Shown here: positions 43,475 to 51,948 of the stretch, piece by piece
Layout: the number at the start of each line of letters is the position of its first letter
How positions within the stretch are numbered: the first letter of the stretch is position 1
NCBI GenBank assembly: GCA_040222185.1
Contig: JAVKDP010000011.1
Span: forward strand, 1 to 61,766
From: JAVKDP01 sp040222185
GTDB taxonomy: Bacteria > Bacteroidota > Rhodothermia > Balneolales > Balneolaceae
Length of the DNA: 61,766 bases
Direction: 5' to 3'
Made by a program: the position numbers and the translations under genes
The notes under the pieces: generated by a model
What the model saw: the letters and a program-made list of their open reading frames with translations, nothing else
The model's database searches: none
Told to the model about the DNA's origin: nothing

Positions 43475-45945
43475 TAGAATGGAGCTCCAATGTTAAATAG
43501 GAATTCCCACTGACCAGACGATACTGAGCCATTTGGATTCGCAGGATTCGGAATACCATCAAGTCTGTATCCATAGCTAAGATCAACCAAGCCAAGAACA
43601 GGAAGGAATAGACGGGTTCCAAGACCGATTGAACGTTTCACATTAAATGGATCAAAGCTTGCAAAATCCTGGTATGCATTACCTGCATCAAAAAATACGT
43701 ATGGAATCAATTGTAATTGCTCGGTACTAACAGCTGGATATCGAACTTCAAAAGAATATTTAGAATATAAACGACCACCAACTTTTTCGCCGTCAACCAC
43801 AGGTGCGATACTTTCAGCTAAACCACCCGGGTAGCCTCTAAGATCAATATTGTCGTATAAGAAACTCTGTCTCTGTTGTAGCTGAGTACCACCAAGTAAA
43901 AAGCGTTGGAAATTACTTCTGTTATCATTGGTTAAGTACCCGATGAAACCGTAGTTCGCCTGGCTTGTTAACACCATTTTGCCAACAATAGGAACGTGAT
44001 GCTGGAAGTCGGTTTTAATTTTATAAAACTCGGAGAAACCAGGAATTGGAGGAGCTAGCTCAGCTGATAAGGACAGCTTTGAACCTGAATTTGGTGAAAT
44101 AAAATTATCGAGAGAATTCCTTTCAATAACCTGCTTTATAGATACAATACTTGAAGTACCTTCAGCAAGAAACGAAACTGTTCCTTCAACATCATATAAC
44201 TGGTAACTGGCTACGGTTCTAAGAGAGAAATAGTCATCAGGCCATTTCAATCTCTTACCAAGAGAAACACTGGCTGAAAATAACTTATTACGCTCATCTG
44301 AATTATTATAGTTGATGAAGTTGTATGAGAAATTAACTCCTAATGAGGTTGGCCTACCATTTAGCCAAGGTTCCACAAAACCAAAACTATAGCTCTGATA
44401 TCCTGTACCCGTTACCTGAACTCCAAGTGATAAAGTTTGACCATCACCAGCCGGGAACGGTGTGAAGTCACCCTCTAAAGCTCGTTTTAGAGAAAAATTA
44501 TTGAAGTTAAGCCTGGCTGAAACAATTGCTCCAATTGATCTACCACCATAACCACCTGAAAATTCGAAGTTACTTGTACTGGTAGACTCATCTAAACGAT
44601 AAGTAACATCTACTGTTTTCTCTTGTGCATTAGGAACTACATCTGGTGTAATATTCTGCGGATCGAAGAAACCTAGAGTACTAAGCTCACGAATTGACCT
44701 TACTATTGCTTCACGGCTATAAGTATTACCTGGAACCGTTCTAAGAGTTCGTCTAACAACATTATCGTGTGTTTGAGTATTACCAGAGAATGAAACGCCT
44801 TTTATCGAAGCGATCTCATCTTCATAAATTTCAAAATGGATATCCAGTGAGTCTTCACCAACTTTAGTAACTGTAGGGAATACATTGAAAAACAGGTATC
44901 CGATATTTTGGTATAAACTGGTTACGTCAGTAGAGGTTTTATTGAAGTTTAGATTTTCCTCAAACTTTGACTGATTGAAGATATCACCTTTCTCAAACCC
45001 GAGGGATATTGTTAGTTGTTCATCTGTGTATACAGAGTTTCCATCCCATGTAAGGTTTCTCACTTTATACTGAGGGCCTTCTTCGATATTAACCTGAACT
45101 TTTATTCCCTGCTTGTTTCCTTTGTAATCAAATACCCAAACTGAATCGGATACTATTCTTACATCCGTAAAACCGTTATTTCTATAAAATGTGAGAAGCT
45201 TCTCTTTACCTTCAATAAAATTCTCTTCTTTAAAAGTCTTTTTGGACAAGAATTTCCACGGAGCATCTTCCTTTAACGGTTTAATCTTTTTTCTAAGCTT
45301 TCGATCTGAAAATGACTCACCACCATTAAAAATTATATCCTTTACCTCCAGTTTCTTTCCCTTCTTAACATTGAAGGTTAAAACAGACCTGTTCTCTATT
45401 TCAGAAGGTTCTACTTCTACTTCTACTTCTGTGAACCACAATCCTTTTTCTCTAAAAAATCTTTGAATTGTACTTTTTGCCTGCGCAACATTCGCGTCTG
45501 TTATGGCTGTTCCTGCTAATAAGGTGATTTCTTTCTTGAGATCTCTCCTTTCTGACCTCTTTACACCTTCAATCTTGTACTCGAGCATTCTTGGTTGCTC
45601 AGTAACTTCTATAACTAACCTTAATCCTGTTGTAGTCTGCTCGGTAATAAATACTTTAACATCCGAGAATAAACCCACACGATATAACCTCTTAATGGCT
45701 TCAGTAATATCATCACCAGGATAGGTAATTGTGTTTCCTTCATTTAAGGAACTGGCGTTAATTATGAATTGGGATCTTGTCAACTCATTCCCTTGCACAG
45801 TGATACCAAGAATTGTGTATTGTTGCGGAGTGATGAGAGTGGGATCGGTGATTTCGATTTCTTGTGCTTCAATATTCTCAGTAAAAATGGAAGCCCCGAT
45901 CGCTAATAGTAGTACAAATAAAATTCTTTTCGACAAAGTAAGCAC
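43474..45945 (-). CDS. bamA: Outer-membrane protein assembly factor BamA
   Basis: BamA is the essential Omp85 insertase. The 823-residue protein starts at GTG and has a signal peptide (about 1-27, ending IEAQ), five POTRA domains (about 45-420) and a 16-strand barrel to the end. VRGYPGG-like DLRGYPGGL lies in the barrel near residue 696, and the C-terminal strand ends with aromatic Phe (FNIGAPF). A hexanucleotide repeat coding for alternating Val-Glu lies in the second POTRA (45409-45430). It sits between uppS and the skp copies. Confidence 0.96.
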   Translation of the reverse strand: MLTLSKRILFVLLLAIGASIFTENIEAQEIEITDPTLITPQQYTILGITVQGNELTRSQFIINASSLNEGNTITYPGDDITEAIKRLYRVGLFSDVKVFITEQTTTGLRLVIEVTEQPRMLEYKIEGVKRSERRDLKKEITLLAGTAITDANVAQAKSTIQRFFREKGLWFTEVEVEVEPSEIENRSVLTFNVKKGKKLEVKDIIFNGGESFSDRKLRKKIKPLKEDAPWKFLSKKTFKEENFIEGKEKLLTFYRNNGFTDVRIVSDSVWVFDYKGNKQGIKVQVNIEEGPQYKVRNLTWDGNSVYTDEQLTISLGFEKGDIFNQSKFEENLNFNKTSTDVTSLYQNIGYLFFNVFPTVTKVGEDSLDIHFEIYEDEIASIKGVSFSGNTQTHDNVVRRTLRTVPGNTYSREAIVRSIRELSTLGFFDPQNITPDVVPNAQEKTVDVTYRLDESTSTSNFEFSGGYGGRSIGAIVSARLNFNNFSLKRALEGDFTPFPAGDGQTLSLGVQVTGTGYQSYSFGFVEPWLNGRPTSLGVNFSYNFINYNNSDERNKLFSASVSLGKRLKWPDDYFSLRTVASYQLYDVEGTVSFLAEGTSSIVSIKQVIERNSLDNFISPNSGSKLSLSAELAPPIPGFSEFYKIKTDFQHHVPIVGKMVLTSQANYGFIGYLTNDNRSNFQRFLLGGTQLQQRQSFLYDNIDLRGYPGGLAESIAPVVDGEKVGGRLYSKYSFEVRYPAVSTEQLQLIPYVFFDAGNAYQDFASFDPFNVKRSIGLGTRLFLPVLGLVDLSYGYRLDGIPNPANPNGSVSSGQWEFLFNIGAPF

Positions 45946-45960
45946 GCTAATTTTAGCCAG

Positions 45961-46791
45961 TTATATATTTTTATTTTTGAGTAAACGGGTGGAGTGCCCT
46001 TTTTCGTCTTTTGATACTTCAACTTTTCCGAATCTTCTATCTCTCTTCTGAAAAGAGGCTATAGCTTCGTACAATTCGTTGCGTCTGAAGTCCGGCCAAT
46101 ACTGCTCTGTGATATAAAGCTCTGAATACGCCAACTGCCAGAGCAGGAAATTACTAATCCTGTACTCGCCACTTGTCCTGATAATCAGGTCGGGATCAGG
46201 AAAAGCCGCTGTAGAAAGGTGATCACTTATCATTTGATCATTAATAAGAGCCGGATCAAGTCTCCCTTCTTTAACATGTTGAGATATCTTCTTAACTGCC
46301 TGGGTAATATCCCATCGTCCTGAATAACTCAATGCCAAGCAAAGCTGCAATCTGGTATTATCTTTTGTAAGATCTATAGCTTCTTGTAGCTCTTTTTGGC
46401 AATCCTTAGGAAAACGGTCCATTTGCCCGATAGTTACCAGCTGGATATTATTCTTGTGAAGATTATCAGCTTCCTTTCTAAGAGATGAGACTAAAATTCT
46501 CATTAAACCGCGAACTTCGGCAGATGGTCTACCCCAGTTCTCAGTAGAAAATGCATAAAGAGTTAAATATTTAACACCAATCTGAGCGCATGCCTCAGTT
46601 ATATCTCTTACTGAATCAACCCCAACTTTATGCCCATGAATCCTAATACTTCCACGGCTTTTAGCCCATCTGCCATTGCCATCCATAATAATGGCTATGT
46701 GCTCAGGAATTTCTCCTGACTCCTTCATCAGGTTCTGCCTTTCTTTATCCTTTTGGCTTTGGATTGTATTTGTTAGTGTGAGCTCTTTCAA
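45961..46791 (-). CDS. uppS: Isoprenyl transferase (undecaprenyl diphosphate synthase)
   Basis: UppS makes the C55 lipid carrier for peptidoglycan and other envelope polymers. The catalytic block HIAIIMDGNGRWAKSRG starts at about residue 31 in the 276-residue TTG frame. GHKVG, YAFSTENWGRP and the C-terminal DLIIRTSGEYRISNFLLWQ follow, all diagnostic for cis-prenyltransferases. A later ATG at 46728 has a better ribosome site (AAAGG) and may be the true start, giving 255 residues. Gap to bamA is 15 nt. Confidence 0.94.
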   Translation of the reverse strand: MKELTLTNTIQSQKDKERQNLMKESGEIPEHIAIIMDGNGRWAKSRGSIRIHGHKVGVDSVRDITEACAQIGVKYLTLYAFSTENWGRPSAEVRGLMRILVSSLRKEADNLHKNNIQLVTIGQMDRFPKDCQKELQEAIDLTKDNTRLQLCLALSYSGRWDITQAVKKISQHVKEGRLDPALINDQMISDHLSTAAFPDPDLIIRTSGEYRISNFLLWQLAYSELYITEQYWPDFRRNELYEAIASFQKRDRRFGKVEVSKDEKGHSTRLLKNKNI

Positions 46792-46862
46792 CAGTTTTTT
46801 ATGGTTGATTTTCAGCCCCCAAAATTAGCGCTTTAGGCATCCTTAATCAAGGTAAACTAAAC

Positions 46863-47336
46863 TTATTTAGCTGAGAGTTTTCTTTGCAAATCAAGCATTT
46901 CAAGTAGTGCTAACGCCGCTTCTCCACCTTTGTTCCCCTTTTCACCTGATCTATCCATTGCCTGCTTAACATCATCTGTGGTGAGTATTCCGAAAGCTAC
47001 CGGTTTTTGGTACTTCAAATTTAGCTCTGTAATACCACTTGTAACTGCATCACAAACATATTCAAAGTGAGGAGTGCCTCCGCGAATTACTACCCCAAGT
47101 GCTATCACTCCGTCTACCCCTTGTTCTGTAATCAGATACTGAGCAGCTAATGGAATTTCAAAAGCCCCGGGGCATCTTGCCACCAATATATTATCATCAG
47201 AAGCTCCGGCAGCAGATAAGACCTTTAACGCCCCATTTAACATTTTTTCTGTAATGGATGAATTCCATTTCGCAACTACAATCCCAATTCTTGAATTCCC
47301 AGCTTCAGCCACAGGTTCAATAATTCTAACACTCAT
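46863..47336 (-). CDS. ribH: 6,7-dimethyl-8-ribityllumazine synthase
   Basis: Lumazine synthase condenses the ribityl-aminopyrimidine with dihydroxybutanone phosphate in the penultimate step of riboflavin synthesis. The 157-residue protein has IGIVVAKWNSSITEKML near the N-terminus, CPGAFEIPLAAQYL at about 54-67, the phosphate and catalytic block ALGVVIRGGTPHFEYVCD with its histidine, and FGILTTDD. The length is typical of the shell-forming enzyme. It is embedded in the envelope operon, one base after the PHP gene, with no other rib genes in the window. Confidence 0.96.
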   Translation of the reverse strand: MSVRIIEPVAEAGNSRIGIVVAKWNSSITEKMLNGALKVLSAAGASDDNILVARCPGAFEIPLAAQYLITEQGVDGVIALGVVIRGGTPHFEYVCDAVTSGITELNLKYQKPVAFGILTTDDVKQAMDRSGEKGNKGGEAALALLEMLDLQRKLSAK

Positions 47337-47337
47337 A

Positions 47338-48189
47338 TTATTTCTTTATTTCAACTAATTGTTTTCTCTGATCTGTCATCCTTTTCATTTTAGCACAATG
47401 CTTAGATGCTACACATACAACTCCTAAATGAGTATATGCCAGATCTTTACCTCCATGATAATCACTACCTCCTGTAAGTAGCAATGAATTTCGTTCCACA
47501 AACTCAGTGTATTCCTTTTGCATCTTCCAGTTATGGCTTGGATGAATACACTCAATTCCATCAATACCAGCTTCTACAAACTCTTCGATCTCTGATTTTG
47601 AATAAAACCTGGATGGATGTGCCAGGATACTTGCCCCGCCAACATTCTTGATAATCTGAATAACTTCTTCAAAGTCAGGATAATTATTATCAATCTCTCC
47701 AAGTTTCTCAGTGCTTAAATATCGCTTAAAAGCATCCGCAATACTACTTACATAGCCTTTTTGAATAAGGATTTTAGCAAGATGCGGGCGTCCAATATTT
47801 GCGCCATTTGCTTCTGCTCTCACCTCATCATAATTAATATCTACTCCTACATCATTTACCTTTTTAATGATGCCTTTAATACGATCCCTCCTCGCGATCC
47901 TTTGAGAAAGCAGGAAGTCAGCAAAATAAGAGGTATCTACATCAAAATAATATGCCAGTATGTGAGATTCCCTGTTCTTATAAGAACTTGTTATTTCAAC
48001 ACCGGGTATAAGTTCAATTTCTAGTTCTTTGGCTCTTTTTAAACCCTTAAAATAACCGTCAAAGGTGTCGTGATCGGTTATCGAAAGTGCAGCCAACTTT
48101 TTTTCAGAAGCTAACTCTACAGCTTCTACAGGAGTTAATCTGCCATCAGAGCAGTTTGTGTGGATATGAAGGTCGGCTTTGGGTAGCAC
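47338..48189 (-). CDS. PHP-domain phosphoesterase (RNase AM / TrpH-like)
   Basis: The 283-residue protein starts at GTG and shares one base with the ctpA-like stop. It has the PHP metal motifs: ADLHIHTNCSDGRLTP at 5-20, LSITDHDTFDG near residue 36, IPGVEIT near 61, ILAHPSR, and GSDYHGG near the C-terminus. The arrangement, with a middle helical insertion, is that of RNase AM (YciV/TrpH), which removes short 5' leaders or hydrolyses 3',5'-bisphosphates. PHP enzymes also include a histidinol-phosphatase family, but the motif context here points to RNase AM. Confidence 0.85.
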   Translation of the reverse strand: MLPKADLHIHTNCSDGRLTPVEAVELASEKKLAALSITDHDTFDGYFKGLKRAKELEIELIPGVEITSSYKNRESHILAYYFDVDTSYFADFLLSQRIARRDRIKGIIKKVNDVGVDINYDEVRAEANGANIGRPHLAKILIQKGYVSSIADAFKRYLSTEKLGEIDNNYPDFEEVIQIIKNVGGASILAHPSRFYSKSEIEEFVEAGIDGIECIHPSHNWKMQKEYTEFVERNSLLLTGGSDYHGGKDLAYTHLGVVCVASKHCAKMKRMTDQRKQLVEIKK

Positions 48190-49829
48190 TATCCCTGACC
48201 ATTCAAAATTGAGGAGATTTTATCTGGGTTTGAAAGAAGTTCTATTGCTTCATTTAGTTGTTTATCAAACTCAAGTGCAGCCTTTGTTTTGGCCGATTGA
48301 CCTTTATACCTCGATATTAATTCCAAATAAAGCGTCCTACGAATTGATTCTTCATTTTCTTTAAGAAGAGCTTCTTTCTCTTTTTGAATAATATCTTTTA
48401 TTGAGTTCAGGTGACTGGAAATTTCATCATTATCATTATACTCATCACCCAACTCCTGAAGCAAGAATTCAGAATCTGTTTTAAAATCAAACTCATTAGT
48501 CTCTAAAAACGACAAAAATGATTGGTAAACATCTTCTGGTAACTCATCAGCAGTAAAAGTACTGTTCTCTGCCTCAAACTTTGTTGCAAAATCCAGGAAT
48601 CCTCCCTCCTGGTACAATGCAATCTCTATTAATTCCGGTGAAGGTGATTCTGATTCAAGGTCAGGTTCAATACCTCTCCCTTCCCTTACACTACGCCCAT
48701 TCCTGGTTCTGAATACTCTATTTGCAGTTTCTTCGCGTGAAATCGAAGCATTTCGCGATTCATGAGTGTATGCAAGTGACTGAATGCTTCTACCACTGGG
48801 TATGTAATATCTTGAAATTGTTATTTTTAGAGAGGTGTTATAAGGCATTGGCTTTACTATCTGTACCAAACCTTTCCCAAAACTTCGTTCTCCAAGAATT
48901 ACTGCCCTGTCCAAATCCTGAAGAGCACCTGCCACAACTTCTGAAGCGCTAGCGCTTCCCCCATTAACAAGTATAACAATCGGCTTATCAAACATTACAG
49001 GTTCTCTTGTCTCGTATCCCTGGTTGTATTCAGCAATTCTACCACGGGTTTCGATCACAGTAAGTCCGGGCTCTACAAACTTATCAATGATGGCAACAGC
49101 TTCTTGTAAAATACCACCCGGATTGTCTCTTAGATCAATTACCAGGCCATTCATTTCTTTTTCTTCACCCAATTCAATCAGTGAATTTCTGATTTCCTCT
49201 GCTGAATTCTGCCCAAATTGAGCTAGCCTTATGTATCCAAATTCCTCATTTTCACCAATCAGATCAGTATAAGTTACATTCGGTATCTCGATTCTTTCCC
49301 GCTTTAAAACAAAGTTCAGGGGCTGCTCAAATCCGAACCTCTTAATTGAAATAGTAAGCTCGGAACCAATTTCTCCCATTGTAAGGTTTTGAACCTCATC
49401 AGGTTGAAGGCCTTGAGTTGAAACCCCATCTATAGCTAGTATGATATCGCCAGCACGAATTCCTTTCTTATCAGCAGGTCCTCCTTCTGTTGGAGCAACT
49501 ACAACAACTTCCCCATCCCGGTAACCTGCATCCAGTCCAATTCCGGCATAGTTACTTCGCGAAAATATCTCAGCCCGCTCATTTTGAGACTCATTGTAGA
49601 AAACAGTGTATGGATCAAGCGTTTCAAGCATTGCTTCCATACCATTTCGCATTAAAAGCTCGGGATCAACGTCGTCTACATACTCGAGAGCTACATTTTC
49701 ATAAGCTTTGCTAAAAATGGAAAAGTTCTTTTTGATCAGGAAATAAATATCGGCTTGCTGGAAACCGATGGTTACTATTGCAACGGTACTAACTAAAATA
49801 AGTACTAATGCCTTTCTTGATCTTTTCAA
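48189..49829 (-). CDS. S41 family C-terminal processing peptidase (CtpA-like)
   Basis: The 546-residue protein starts at TTG after an AGGAAG ribosome site. An N-terminal membrane helix (about 8-24) anchors it in the periplasm. Then come a PDZ domain (about 92-175, AGIGLD, GPADKKGIRAGDIIL), the S41 protease core with a SASASE serine motif at 292-297 and Lys319 of SFGKG, and a 140-residue C-terminal helical tail. Family members trim periplasmic or membrane-protein C-termini, including peptidoglycan hydrolases. The lytic transglycosylase gene directly upstream makes such a client plausible. Confidence 0.9.
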   Translation of the reverse strand: MKRSRKALVLILVSTVAIVTIGFQQADIYFLIKKNFSIFSKAYENVALEYVDDVDPELLMRNGMEAMLETLDPYTVFYNESQNERAEIFSRSNYAGIGLDAGYRDGEVVVVAPTEGGPADKKGIRAGDIILAIDGVSTQGLQPDEVQNLTMGEIGSELTISIKRFGFEQPLNFVLKRERIEIPNVTYTDLIGENEEFGYIRLAQFGQNSAEEIRNSLIELGEEKEMNGLVIDLRDNPGGILQEAVAIIDKFVEPGLTVIETRGRIAEYNQGYETREPVMFDKPIVILVNGGSASASEVVAGALQDLDRAVILGERSFGKGLVQIVKPMPYNTSLKITISRYYIPSGRSIQSLAYTHESRNASISREETANRVFRTRNGRSVREGRGIEPDLESESPSPELIEIALYQEGGFLDFATKFEAENSTFTADELPEDVYQSFLSFLETNEFDFKTDSEFLLQELGDEYNDNDEISSHLNSIKDIIQKEKEALLKENEESIRRTLYLELISRYKGQSAKTKAALEFDKQLNEAIELLSNPDKISSILNGQG

Positions 49830-49837
49830 TTTACTTC

Positions 49838-51829
49838 CTATTTAACTTTTAAAACCTGACCTGCATAAATTCGTGAACCACTAATATTGTTTAGCCTTCT
49901 TAGTGTTGATAAAGACACTCCGAATGATTCCGCAATTTCGCTTAATGTATCATTACTTTTAACAGTATAGCTAACGGAACCATCGCTACCAGTATTGGTT
50001 GATGATGCTAAAAAGACATTTTCACCTCTTTTTTGACGTGATTCTATATCTTGTTTCTCACGGAATGATAAAGAGTTAACCTGCTCATAATGTGATTTCT
50101 GAGAGTTGGGAACGTACACCTTGATGTTTTGTCCCAATCGTATCGTATTTCCAATTCCGTTCCAGGTTCTGATATTCCAGGCTCTAACATCATACCACTC
50201 AGCAATATGCCCGATAGTATCGCCCGTCTTAACTTTATAGTTCAACAATGTAGAGTTTGCAGGAATGCTAACATTAGATGAACTCGAAGACCTGGTTGTA
50301 TTTGTACCACTTTGCTGATTCGTAGGCCTGTTCGCAGCAATTTTAGAAGCACTTCCTGCCGGTAACGGAACAGCTAATACCTGTCCTGGATAAATGGTAT
50401 TAGATAGATTCTCATTACTTGCGAAAATACCACTAACAGTAGTTCCGTATTTCCTTGCAATTAAACCAATTGATTCTCCACTGCGAACAGTATGCATGGT
50501 AATGCTTTGGCTTATATTTTCTTTTGGAATATCATCGTAAGCAGCTAAAAACTCTGATTTTTTACCCTTTGGTATCTTTAATGGGTACTTATTGCCCGGA
50601 GGTGTAGCCCATCTTAATAGCTCCGGGTTGTATTCTTTTAGCTCGTTTGTTGTAATTCCGATAATTTTGGCCATTTCTTCTAACGGCATCAAACCATCAA
50701 CTTCAACTAAGTCATAAGAATAAGCTTCCTGTCCATAATTTTTTCGAAAGCCAAATTCTTCAGGACTCATATTGATCATTGTAGTAGCAATGAAACCAGG
50801 AACATAACCTCTCGTTTCTCTTGGCAAATAAGGATATGCAGCCCAATAATCTTTTACACCACCAGCACGGCGAATAGCTCGGTTTAAACCTCTGGGACTG
50901 ATATTGTAGTTAGCCATCGCAAGGTGCCAATCACCCCAAATATTATGTAAATCCTTTAGGTGGCGTGCAGCAGCCCGTGTTGCTTTCTCCGGATCTCTAC
51001 GCTCATCAACCCACCAGTTAATTTCTAAGCCATACACTCTACCTGTCGCTGCAATAAACTGCCACATTCCAACAGCTGCAGCCCAACTACGTGCTGTTGG
51101 GTTAATTCCACTTTCGATAAATGATAAATAAACAAGTTCTTGTGGAAGACCTTCCTCTTTGAAGATTTCATCCATCATTGGCTTATATTTTTCAGCCCTT
51201 TCTCTCCAGGTCTCCATGACTTCAGGCCTTCGTATTGTATAGTACACCAAATGACGATTCACCTGCGAGTTCTGGATCAGAGGAACCTGTGTTTTTTGGA
51301 GGCTGGCTTCTTTCGGAAAATCAAAATCTTCAGCTAGTAAAGTCTCATCATCGAGGAATTCTTGCTGGATTGTAAAAATCTGGCCTTCAGGTTCATTTTC
51401 GGAATCAGTAATTCCATAAAAATTCCGGTATTCACCAATAACAGCACGTGATAGTTCTCCAAATCTTCTGTCGCTTACTATTTCCGGGTAATCATCTAGC
51501 AGTTCCTGAGAAGCAGTTACAGCATCATTTATGAAGGTTTCTGCCTGGATTGGGTCGTCAGCTACCTGGGCGTCAAGAGATGCAATGTGTAGCCTGTAAA
51601 TATCTGATATCCTGCTGATGATATCTTTTTGAAAGGTATCAAGTTCTATTAAAGCAGGCTGCTTCAAAATGGTATCCGCATTATTAACCCCCTGCATTGG
51701 GCTTGCATAAGGTAACAGCCTAACAGGCATTTCTTTATTCTTAATAGAAGCTGTACTGTCTTGGGCGTTCACTAGTCCAGTTGCCGCAAAACAAAGCGAA
51801 AAACCGGCAAATAGTAACTTCTTCATCAT
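49838..51829 (-). CDS. MltD-like lytic transglycosylase with three LysM domains
   Basis: The 663-residue protein has a signal peptide (about 1-22, ending VNAQ), an unassigned helical region (60-215), and a transglycosylase domain with catalytic Glu239 in LSFIESGINPTA, GMWQFI and the NYNISPRGLNRAIRRAGG block. Three LysM repeats bind glycan at about 425-475, 515-565 and 618-663. It cleaves the MurNAc-GlcNAc bond to give 1,6-anhydro ends. It is the first gene of the nine-gene envelope operon, and the ctpA-like gene follows 8 nt later. Confidence 0.93.
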   Translation of the reverse strand: MMKKLLFAGFSLCFAATGLVNAQDSTASIKNKEMPVRLLPYASPMQGVNNADTILKQPALIELDTFQKDIISRISDIYRLHIASLDAQVADDPIQAETFINDAVTASQELLDDYPEIVSDRRFGELSRAVIGEYRNFYGITDSENEPEGQIFTIQQEFLDDETLLAEDFDFPKEASLQKTQVPLIQNSQVNRHLVYYTIRRPEVMETWRERAEKYKPMMDEIFKEEGLPQELVYLSFIESGINPTARSWAAAVGMWQFIAATGRVYGLEINWWVDERRDPEKATRAAARHLKDLHNIWGDWHLAMANYNISPRGLNRAIRRAGGVKDYWAAYPYLPRETRGYVPGFIATTMINMSPEEFGFRKNYGQEAYSYDLVEVDGLMPLEEMAKIIGITTNELKEYNPELLRWATPPGNKYPLKIPKGKKSEFLAAYDDIPKENISQSITMHTVRSGESIGLIARKYGTTVSGIFASNENLSNTIYPGQVLAVPLPAGSASKIAANRPTNQQSGTNTTRSSSSSNVSIPANSTLLNYKVKTGDTIGHIAEWYDVRAWNIRTWNGIGNTIRLGQNIKVYVPNSQKSHYEQVNSLSFREKQDIESRQKRGENVFLASSTNTGSDGSVSYTVKSNDTLSEIAESFGVSLSTLRRLNNISGSRIYAGQVLKVK

Positions 51830-51910
51830 AGAGTCGGGTAGATTATATTTTAATTAATGTAATGATTCTGAGCTTAAATTAAGAATCCAAGCCGTCAAGA
51901 CCTGCTACTA

Positions 51911-51934
51911 ACGCACTTTTTTACAAAAAAGCGT
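51911..51934. repeat. Imperfect inverted repeat between nadE and the mltD-like gene
   Basis: ACGCACTTTTTT (51911-51922) and AAAAAAGCGT (51925-51934) pair with one bulged base around a 2-nt loop. It lies in the 119-bp gap behind nadE and ahead of the mltD-like start. No separate T run follows, so termination of nadE transcripts here is only possible. Confidence 0.35.
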
Positions 51935-51948
51935 CAGGAATTTGTCTT

